Origin: an uncultured Oscillospiraceae bacterium
Lineage (GTDB): Bacteria; Bacillota; Clostridia; Oscillospirales; Oscillospiraceae
Assembly: GCA_944385455.1 (NCBI GenBank)
Contig: CALWXI010000017.1
Coordinates: 1-15,241 of the forward strand
DNA length: 15,241 nucleotides
Reading direction: 5' to 3'
Below are positions 1-5,166 of this stretch, in pieces. A program made the position numbers and the translations under genes. Positions within the stretch are counted from its first letter, which is position 1. Each line of letters starts with the position of its first letter. Under the pieces are notes generated by a model. That model was not told the DNA's origin. It saw only the letters and a list, made by a program, of their open reading frames with translations, and made no database searches.

Positions 1-15
1 GAAAGGAAGTTTTCC

Positions 16-1152
16 ATGGAAGATCCCCGTATCCGGAAATTGGCCCGCTTTCTCATCCGCAGCGCGGTGGAGCTGCAATCGGGCGAAAAGATCCTCATTG
101 AGCTCCACGGCAGCGAGACGGGCCTGATGAAAGCCCTGGTCCAGGAGGCCTATGCCGTGGGCGGCAAACCCTTCATCCACATCTTCGACTACGAGGTGGA
201 AGGAGCTCTGGTCCAGGGCGCCGACGCCCGCCATATGGAGGAGATCGCCTCCTATGAGCTTGCCCGGATGCGCGACATGGACGCCTACATCGACATCCGC
301 GCCGCCACCAACATCAGCATGTGGCACAACGTCAGTGACGAGGCCCAGCGCCGTTACCGGCAGTACTACTGGGGCCCCATCCATCTGGCGGAGCGGTGCA
401 ACCACACCAAGTGGTCCGTGCTGCGCTATCCCAACGACGCCATGGCCCAGCTGGCCGGCGTCTCCACCGAGGAATATGAGGACTTCTACTTCCGGGCCTG
501 CCTGGTGGACTATCCCCGGATGGGCCGGGCCATGGAGCACCTGGAAGCCCTGATGGACCGCACCGACCGGGTGCACATTTTGGGCCCCGGCACAGACCTG
601 ACCTTCTCCATCAAGGGCATCCCCTGCTTCGGCATGCACGGCAACCGCAACATTCCCGACGGCGAGGTCTACACCGCCCCGGTACGGGACTCTGTCAACG
701 GCCGCATCACCTACAACTGCCCCTCCCCCTACGACGGCTTTTTGTTCCGGGACGTGTATCTGGAGTTCAAAGACGGCAGGATCGTCAAGGCCGCCAGCAA
801 CAATTCTCCCTACATGAACGAGATCCTGGACATCGACGAGGGGGCCCGATATGTGGGTGAGTTTGCCTTCGGCGTCAATCCCGTCATCACCCGGCCCATC
901 GGGGACATCCTGTTTGACGAGAAGATCGCCGGCAGCTTCCATCTCACCCCCGGCAACAGCTATGACAACGCCTCCAACGGCAACCATTCCGCCGTCCACT
1001 GGGACCTCATTCAGATCCAGACGCCGGAGTACGGCGGAGGCGAGATCTGGTTCGATGATGTGCTGATCCGCAAGGACGGATTGTTCGTTCTGCCGGAGCT
1101 GCAGTGCCTGAATCCGGAGGAACTGCTGGCCGGAGGGGAAAAGGAGGAGTAA
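16..1152 (+). CDS. M29-family metallo-aminopeptidase (AmpS/PepS type)
   Basis: Probable cytoplasmic aminopeptidase removing N-terminal residues from peptides with a two-metal centre. At 378 residues it is near but slightly below the usual M29 length of about 400. The expected ligands can be seen in family order: Glu217 in DGEVYTAP, Glu282 in GEFAFGVNP, His309 in GSFHLTPGNSY, then His328 and Asp330 in the HWD motif. The substrate specificity of M29 enzymes is broad and cannot be read from sequence. The ATG start has a GAAAGGAAG ribosome site just upstream; whatever lies before it is outside the window, so this may not be the first gene of the operon. It ends 1 nt before pepT. Family assignment is firm; the exact subfamily name is not. 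Confidence 0.9.
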   Translation: MEDPRIRKLARFLIRSAVELQSGEKILIELHGSETGLMKALVQEAYAVGGKPFIHIFDYEVEGALVQGADARHMEEIASYELARMRDMDAYIDIRAATNISMWHNVSDEAQRRYRQYYWGPIHLAERCNHTKWSVLRYPNDAMAQLAGVSTEEYEDFYFRACLVDYPRMGRAMEHLEALMDRTDRVHILGPGTDLTFSIKGIPCFGMHGNRNIPDGEVYTAPVRDSVNGRITYNCPSPYDGFLFRDVYLEFKDGRIVKAASNNSPYMNEILDIDEGARYVGEFAFGVNPVITRPIGDILFDEKIAGSFHLTPGNSYDNASNGNHSAVHWDLIQIQTPEYGGGEIWFDDVLIRKDGLFVLPELQCLNPEELLAGGEKEE

Positions 1153-1153
1153 C

Positions 1154-2410
1154 ATGGATACCGCTGCAAACCGTCTGATCCGCTATGCCCAGGTGTTCAG
1201 CGAGAGCGACTATCACGCCCCCGCCGACCGCATCCCCAGCACCGCCTGTCAGTTCGATATGGCACATCTGCTGGTGGAAGAGCTTCATGCCATGGGCGTG
1301 GAGAACGCCGTGTGCGACGACAAATGCTATGTCTACGCCTGGCTGCCCGCCACGCCGGGATATGAGCATCTGCCCGCCGTGGGCCTCATCGCCCACATGG
1401 ACACCACCCCGGATATGACCGGCAAGAACGTCCGCCCTCAGGTGATCCGCTACACCGGCGGGGACATCGTTCTCAACCGGGAGAAGGGCATCGTCATGGA
1501 GGCCGCCAAGTTCCCGGAGCTTGCCAAGTTCGTGGGGCAGGACCTGATCTGCACCGACGGCACCACCCTTCTGGGCGCCGATGACAAGGGCGGCCTCGCC
1601 ATCATCATGCAGGCCGTGGAAGAGCTGCTGGCGGAGGGCGTGCCCCACGGACGCATCTGCCTGGGCTTCACCCCCGACGAGGAGATCGGCCGGGGCGCCG
1701 ACCATTTCGATGTGGCCGGCTTCGGCGCGGACTTCGCCTACACCCTGGACGGCGGCGACATCACAGACTATGAATACGAGACCTTCAACGCCGCCAAGTC
1801 TGCCGTCACGGTGAACGGCTTCAGCATCCACCCCGGCACCGCCAAGGACAAGATGAAAAATGCCATTTTGATGGCGCAGGAGTTCAACGCCCTGCTGCCG
1901 CCGCTGGAGACCCCGGGCCACACCGAGGGCTACCAGGGCTTCTTCCACCTCCAGGAGATGCATGGCAAGGCGGAGAAGGCTACCATGGATTATATCATCC
2001 GGGACCACAGTATGGCCCGCTTCCAGGAACGCAAGGCCGCCATGGAGGCCGCCGCCCGGGAGATGGACCGTCGGTACGGCCCGGGGACCGTGGTGGTGGA
2101 CACCCAGGATCAGTATTACAACATGTATGAGGTCCTCAAAGACCACATGGAGATCGTGGAGCTGGCGGAGGAGGCCATGAAGGCCGCCGGGATCGCCGTC
2201 CCCACCCATTCCCCCATCCGGGGCGGCACCGACGGGTGCGTGCTCACCTACAAGGGGCTGCTGTGTCCCAACCTGCCCAGCGCGGGCCACAACGCCCACG
2301 GCCGCTTCGAGTATGCGCCGGTGGAATCCCTGAACACCGGCGTGGCCACTGTGCGCAGCCTCCTGTCTCCGGCGCTGCTGGAGCGGGTCATTCTGAAAAA
2401 GGAGGACTGA
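1154..2410 (+). CDS. pepT: Peptidase T (tripeptide aminopeptidase, M20B)
   Basis: Cytoplasmic zinc tripeptidase that releases the N-terminal residue of tripeptides. The 418-residue length fits PepT. Visible M20 features: His81 and Asp83 in GLIAHMDTTPD, Asp143 in GADDKGG, catalytic and metal Glu176/Glu177 in TPDEEIGRGADHFD, Asp199 in YTLDGGDI, RGGTDG, and the C-terminal metal His379 in GHNAHGRFEY, the same residue number as in E. coli PepT. The dimerisation (lid) domain lies between about residues 205 and 320. GGAGGAG overlapping the end of the M29 gene is its ribosome site. It is tightly coupled to the next peptidase, with 4 nt between stop and start. Confidence 0.95.
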   Translation: MDTAANRLIRYAQVFSESDYHAPADRIPSTACQFDMAHLLVEELHAMGVENAVCDDKCYVYAWLPATPGYEHLPAVGLIAHMDTTPDMTGKNVRPQVIRYTGGDIVLNREKGIVMEAAKFPELAKFVGQDLICTDGTTLLGADDKGGLAIIMQAVEELLAEGVPHGRICLGFTPDEEIGRGADHFDVAGFGADFAYTLDGGDITDYEYETFNAAKSAVTVNGFSIHPGTAKDKMKNAILMAQEFNALLPPLETPGHTEGYQGFFHLQEMHGKAEKATMDYIIRDHSMARFQERKAAMEAAAREMDRRYGPGTVVVDTQDQYYNMYEVLKDHMEIVELAEEAMKAAGIAVPTHSPIRGGTDGCVLTYKGLLCPNLPSAGHNAHGRFEYAPVESLNTGVATVRSLLSPALLERVILKKED

Positions 2411-2414
2411 GAAA

Positions 2415-3488
2415 ATGTACAAAGCCCGTATTCAGCGCGTCCTGGACGCTATGGCGGACCTGGGACTGGAGCAGATGCTGGTAACGGACCCCGACAGCAT
2501 CTGGTATCTCACCGGCTACACGGTGGAACCCTTTGAACGGCTTTTCGCCTTTTATCTCCGCCGGGACGGCGGCCATAAATTCTTTTTGAACCGCCTCTTC
2601 CCGGTGCCGGAGGCCCCTTGGGAGCAAGTGTGGTTCAGCGACACCGACGACTGCGTGTCCACCCTGGCCTCCAATGTGGACGCGGACAAGCCCATGGGCA
2701 TCGACAAAACCTGGGCCGCCCGGTTCCTGCTGCCCCTGATGGCCTGCAATCCCGGGGCCGGGTATGTTCTGGCCTCGGACTGCGTGGATGACGCCCGGGC
2801 CTGCAAGGATGAGGCGGAGCGTTCGTTGATGCGCGCCGCCTCCCGCATCAACGACACCGTCATGGAGCGGGCCATGGCCTTCATCCGGGAGGGTATGACG
2901 GAGCGGGAGATTGCCGACTACATTGTCTCCCAGTACGCCGCTGAGGGCTGCGACTCCTCCGCTTTCCTGCCCATCGTCTCCTTCGGTGCCCATGCCGCAG
3001 ATCCCCATCACGAGGCGGACCAGACCCGCCTGAAGGCCGGAGACTGCATCGTCATCGACATGGGCTGCCGGAAGGACCGGTACTGCTCCGACATGACCCG
3101 CACCTTCTTCTGCGGCACGCCGGATCCCAAGTACGCCGCCATCCATGATCTGGTTCGTGAGGCCAATGAGCGGGCAGAGGCGCTGATCCGTCCCGGCGTG
3201 CCTCTGCGGGAGCTGGACAAGGCCGCCCGGAACCACATCGCCGCCGCCGGCTACGGTGAGTACTTCACCCACCGGCTGGGCCACTTTATCGGCCAGACAG
3301 AGCATGAACAGGGCGACGTCAGCGCCGCCGCCAAGGCTCTGGCCAAACCGGGCATGATCTTCTCCATCGAGCCGGGCGTATATCTCCCCGGCGAGTTCGG
3401 CGTCCGGGTGGAGGACCTGGTGCTGGTGACCGAGGAGGGCTGCGAGATCCTCAACCACGTGGACAAACACTGGCGCAGCGTAGGCTGA
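2415..3488 (+). CDS. M24-family metallopeptidase (Xaa-Pro aminopeptidase/dipeptidase type)
   Basis: Aminopeptidase P / prolidase-type enzyme that would cleave peptides with proline in the second position. The N-terminal creatinase-like domain covers about residues 1-130 and the pita-bread catalytic domain 135-357. All five metal ligands are present: Asp215 (VIDMG), Asp226 (SDMTRTF), His290 (HRLGHFIG), Glu319 (SIEPGVY) and Glu333 (RVEDLVLV). His297 in TEHEQGD is the usual second active-site histidine. The 357-residue length is typical of the short bacterial PepQ/YpdF-like members. The ATG is 4 nt after pepT's TGA, and GGAGGACTGAG overlapping the pepT end is the ribosome site. It is the last gene before a strong terminator. 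Whether it prefers dipeptides or longer X-Pro peptides cannot be decided here. Confidence 0.92.
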   Translation: MYKARIQRVLDAMADLGLEQMLVTDPDSIWYLTGYTVEPFERLFAFYLRRDGGHKFFLNRLFPVPEAPWEQVWFSDTDDCVSTLASNVDADKPMGIDKTWAARFLLPLMACNPGAGYVLASDCVDDARACKDEAERSLMRAASRINDTVMERAMAFIREGMTEREIADYIVSQYAAEGCDSSAFLPIVSFGAHAADPHHEADQTRLKAGDCIVIDMGCRKDRYCSDMTRTFFCGTPDPKYAAIHDLVREANERAEALIRPGVPLRELDKAARNHIAAAGYGEYFTHRLGHFIGQTEHEQGDVSAAAKALAKPGMIFSIEPGVYLPGEFGVRVEDLVLVTEEGCEILNHVDKHWRSVG

Positions 3489-3523
3489 GGCCGGCCGGTC
3501 CCTTTGCACCGTCTGTTTTCAGC

Positions 3524-3561
3524 AAAAGGATCCCCGGCGCACATGCGCCGGGGATCCTTTT
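3524..3561. terminator. Hairpin terminator of the peptidase operon, probably bidirectional
   Basis: Perfect 17-bp stem (3524-3540 with 3545-3561) closed by the tetraloop ACAT, with a T6 run on the plus strand at its 3' end. It lies between the converging M24 peptidase and DtxR-family genes. Read on the minus strand it has only a T4 tail, so termination is likely better for the plus direction. Confidence 0.9.
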
Positions 3562-3588
3562 TTATCCGATTCAGCTGCTCCGCAGGCC

Positions 3589-3963
3589 TCACGGCGCCTC
3601 CCGCCGGGCCAAGAATTCCTGGATCCTGGAAAACGTCTCATCGCTGAGATCATGCTCCACCTTGCAGGCATCCTCCGCCGCCGTCTCCGGTGAGACCCCC
3701 AGCATGGTAAAGAGCTTTGTCAGCGTCTTGTGCCGCCCGTAGACACGGCTGGCCACCTCCAAGCCGCTGTCGTTGAGGGTAATGCTGCCGTCGGGCGCCA
3801 TGGAGATGTAACCGCTCTCCCGCAGCTTCTTCATGGCGATGCTGACGCTGGGCTTGGAATAGCCCAGTTCGTTGTCGATATCAATGGAGTGGACGACGCC
3901 GCGCCGCTCCTTCAGGATCAAAATGGATTCCAAATAGTCCTCCGCAGATTCGTGGATGACCAA
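3589..3963 (-). CDS. DtxR/MntR-family metal-dependent transcriptional repressor
   Basis: Short (124 residues) metalloregulator: winged helix-turn-helix at about residues 8-68, then a dimerisation/metal domain; no C-terminal SH3-like FeoA domain. Metal ligand candidates are Asp9 and Glu12 (SAEDYLE), His78 (YGRHKTL), Cys100, Glu103 and His104 (DACKVEH). Asp9 matches MntR Asp8, while Cys100 is at the position of DtxR Cys102, where MntR has Glu. The ligand set is therefore mixed and neither Mn nor Fe can be assigned. The start is TTG: no ATG is in frame there, and AAAGGAGAG sits 6-7 nt upstream. No metal transporter is adjacent, so targets are probably elsewhere as well as its own promoter. Confidence 0.9.
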   Translation of the reverse strand: MVIHESAEDYLESILILKERRGVVHSIDIDNELGYSKPSVSIAMKKLRESGYISMAPDGSITLNDSGLEVASRVYGRHKTLTKLFTMLGVSPETAAEDACKVEHDLSDETFSRIQEFLARREAP

Positions 3964-3998
3964 AGCGATCTCTCCTTTCCCGTTTTCCCATTTTGTTT

Positions 3999-4027
3999 AT
4001 GTTAGCAAGTTTGGCATCCAAATGCAA
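3999..4027 (-). promoter_or_regulatory. Predicted promoter of the DtxR-family gene
   Basis: On the minus strand, TTGCAT (4022-4027), a 17-nt spacer, and TAACAT (3999-4004). Both hexamers are moderate matches to the sigma-A consensus, but spacing is ideal and the position is about 35 nt upstream of the TTG start. Confidence 0.5.
4010..4022. promoter_or_regulatory. Candidate operator palindrome in the promoter spacer
   Basis: Perfect inverted repeat TTTGG-CAT-CCAAA lying inside the 17-nt spacer between the predicted -35 and -10 of the DtxR-family gene. A site here would block RNA polymerase, consistent with autoregulation by the encoded repressor. It could also affect the divergent flavodoxin gene. 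That this protein binds it is inference. Confidence 0.45.
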
Positions 4028-4081
4028 GATTTTTTCCCGTTTTTCTCCCATTCACTATCTCTATGAAAAGAAGGAATGACC

Positions 4082-4570
4082 ATGAAATACGCCGTTGTGT
4101 TCAGCAGCAAAACCGGCAACACCAAGCGCCTGGCTGAAGCCATCCGGGCAGCCCTGGGAGAGGCGGAGTGCATCTACTTCGGCCCACCGGATCCCAAAGC
4201 CCTGGAGGCCCCCCGCCTGTATGTGGGCTTCTGGACGGACAAGGGCACCTGCGATGCCGATTCCGCCGCCTTTTTGTCGCACACCGCCGGTCACCGGGTG
4301 TTTCTCTTCGGCACCGCAGGCTTCGGTGGAAGCGACGCCTACTTTTCCAAGATCCTGGCTTCCGTCCGCGCCCAACTGCCAGACGGCGCGGAGGAAGCCG
4401 GCTGCTGGATGTGCCAGGGCCGGATGCCTCAGGCGGTGCGTCAGCGGTATGAGGCCATGGAGGAGAGTCCCCGCCGTCAGGCGATGCTGGAGAATTTCGA
4501 CCGTGCGCTGTCCCATCCGGATACCGAGGATCTGCGCCGCCTCCGGGAAATCGTGCTGACTGCCCTGTAA
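4082..4570 (+). CDS. Small flavodoxin-family protein (BilS-like)
   Basis: FMN-binding single-domain electron carrier, 162 residues. The FMN phosphate loop is SSKTGNTKRLA (residues 8-18), as in flavodoxins. WTDKGTCD (51-58) and GTAGFGGSDAYF (77-88) fit the other flavin-contacting loops, and MCQGRMPQAVR follows at 110-120. This pattern resembles the flavodoxin subgroup annotated BilS, associated with bilirubin reductase; that match is from memory. No bilR-like reductase is next to it, so the partner is unknown. An upstream in-frame ATG at 4076 abuts the AAGGA ribosome site; the ATG at 4082 gives a 6-nt spacing and was chosen. It is divergent from the DtxR-family gene and monocistronic, with its own terminator. 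Confidence 0.85.
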   Translation: MKYAVVFSSKTGNTKRLAEAIRAALGEAECIYFGPPDPKALEAPRLYVGFWTDKGTCDADSAAFLSHTAGHRVFLFGTAGFGGSDAYFSKILASVRAQLPDGAEEAGCWMCQGRMPQAVRQRYEAMEESPRRQAMLENFDRALSHPDTEDLRRLREIVLTAL

Positions 4571-4579
4571 TAGGGGAAA

Positions 4580-4611
4580 GGCAGGTATCCCAAGGGGATG
4601 CCTGTCTTTTT
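4580..4611 (+). terminator. Terminator of the flavodoxin gene
   Basis: Twelve-base-pair stem 4580-4591 with 4595-4606 (two G-U wobbles), AAG loop, then T5 at 4607-4611. It begins 9 nt after the flavodoxin stop codon. Confidence 0.85.
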
Positions 4612-4619
4612 CTGCTCGC

Positions 4620-4873
4620 TCAGCCCTTGATCTCCCGGACGAGGTTCACCATCTCGGTGGTCAGCATGCCGGATATCACCGGGATCTCGCTGGACAGCGA
4701 CACTGCGGCGATGGCCTTGGAGACCTCGCTAGCCGTAGTGGCTGGTGCCGCCCCGAATCACGGCGTCCAGGGCGCCGCCCAGGAGCCTGGATGTGTTGAA
4801 CTCGTTGAATCGGGAGACGATGACGCCCATCCGGGTGCCCTGGGATATCAGGTCGCCTTCAAATTTTCATCAT
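4620..4873 (-). pseudogene. ribH: Degraded lumazine synthase gene (ribH relic)
   Basis: Relic of 6,7-dimethyl-8-ribityllumazine synthase (riboflavin pathway, usually about 155 residues), about half the normal length. Read right to left on the minus strand: ATG AAA ATT T (MKI) is followed by a frameshift; then EGDLISQGTRMGVIVSRF and NEFNTSRLLGGALDA, the true N-terminal part. At about 4761/4762 an in-frame deletion of roughly 44 codons joins it directly to VIRGGTSHY. A stop (TAG, 4729-4731) and another frameshift follow; the reading resumes one frame over with SEVSKAIAAVSLSSEIPVI and SGMLTTE. At about 4652/4653 a further in-frame deletion of roughly 26 codons joins this to the C-terminal MVNLVREIKG and a stop at 4620. 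Deletion sizes are estimated against remembered E. coli RibH. It cannot make a functional enzyme. No rib genes or FMN riboswitch are nearby, and 4874-4940 upstream holds nothing I recognise. Confidence 0.85.
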
Positions 4874-4940
4874 CTGCCAGGTCTTTGCCTTTGACGGAAG
4901 GCTTTGCTCGGCACTCCGCAGTGTCCTCCCTGCAAACAAC

Positions 4941-4975
4941 AAATTCCCCGGAGCCACAATGGCTCCGGGGAATTT
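4941..4975 (-). terminator. Terminator downstream of tRNA-Gln
   Basis: Perfect 16-bp stem (4941-4956 with 4960-4975) with a 3-nt loop, starting 4 nt after the tRNA 3' end. The T tract on the minus strand is interrupted (GTTGTTT), but the stem is very stable. It insulates the ribH relic from the tRNA promoter. Confidence 0.85.
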
Positions 4976-4979
4976 ACAG

Positions 4980-5053
4980 TGGCAGCGGGTGAAGGATTCG
5001 AACCCTCACATACAGAGTCAGAGTCTGCTGTGCTACCCTTACACAAACCCGCT
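4980..5053 (-). tRNA. tRNA-Gln (anticodon CUG), CCA encoded
   Basis: A 74-nt cloverleaf reads cleanly on the minus strand. The acceptor stem is AGCGGGT/ACCCGCT with discriminator G and a genome-encoded CCA. The D arm is GTGT/GCAC with a short 7-nt loop containing GGG. The anticodon stem is GCAGA/TCTGT (one G-U) with loop CTCTGAC, giving anticodon CTG for glutamine CAG codons. The variable loop is 4 nt, and the T arm is GAGGG/CCTTC with loop TTCGAAT. It is a single tRNA with its own strong promoter and terminator, not part of a tRNA cluster in this window. Confidence 0.93.
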
Positions 5054-5054
5054 G

Positions 5055-5080
5055 TATCTGTTCACTGCAGCGAACAGATA
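5055..5080. repeat. 26-bp near-perfect palindrome between promoter and tRNA
   Basis: Arms TATCTGTTC and GAACAGATA are perfectly inverted around a centre containing CTGCAG; only one base pair of the 26-bp dyad is mismatched. It begins 2 nt upstream of the mature tRNA 5' end and stops 2 nt short of the -10 box, so it covers the presumed transcription start and nearly the whole leader. It could be an operator, or a leader hairpin affecting processing. Confidence 0.75.
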
Positions 5081-5082
5081 CT

Positions 5083-5110
5083 ATTATACAGAAAATTCCG
5101 CTTTTGTCAA
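5083..5110 (-). promoter_or_regulatory. Consensus promoter of tRNA-Gln
   Basis: On the minus strand, a perfect TTGACA (5105-5110), a 16-nt spacer and a perfect TATAAT (5083-5088). It is preceded by an A/T-rich stretch (about 5115-5131) that could act as an UP element, as expected for a stable-RNA promoter. Confidence 0.88.
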
Positions 5111-5131
5111 CCCTGTTTTAAAATTTATTTT

Positions 5132-5152
5132 GCAGGGACAGCATCCCGCTGC
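5132..5152 (-). terminator. Weak hairpin after the Sel1-repeat gene
   Basis: Imperfect stem GCAG.GGA / TCCCGCTGC with a bulge, 15 nt after the Sel1 gene's stop, followed on the minus strand by an A/T-rich run without a clean T tract. At best a weak terminator, so some read-through into the tRNA is possible. Confidence 0.3.
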
Positions 5153-5166
5153 ACACAGGAAAACGC

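Noticed and set aside
1007..2422. Long minus-strand open frame opposite pepT
   Set aside because: PepT on the plus strand has all catalytic residues; the antisense translation has none.
4874..4940. Minus-strand reading KPSVKGKDLADDENLKAT and a small GCCTT-TGACGG-AAGGC inverted repeat
   Set aside because: Too short and without a start or ribosome site. It may be intergenic remnant or dispersed repeat, but nothing supports a gene.
4874..4960. FMN riboswitch upstream of the ribH relic
   Set aside because: None of the conserved RFN-element blocks (such as AGGGCAGGGTGAAAT-type segments) is present.
4627..4992. Plus-strand open frame of 121 codons over the ribH relic
   Set aside because: The minus strand carries identifiable RibH segments; this frame has no family resemblance and runs into the tRNA terminator and tRNA.
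4620..5166. Mobile-element integration at tRNA-Gln
   Set aside because: No integrase, no repeat of the tRNA 3' end and no foreign-looking genes are seen on either side; the ribH damage is simple deletion.
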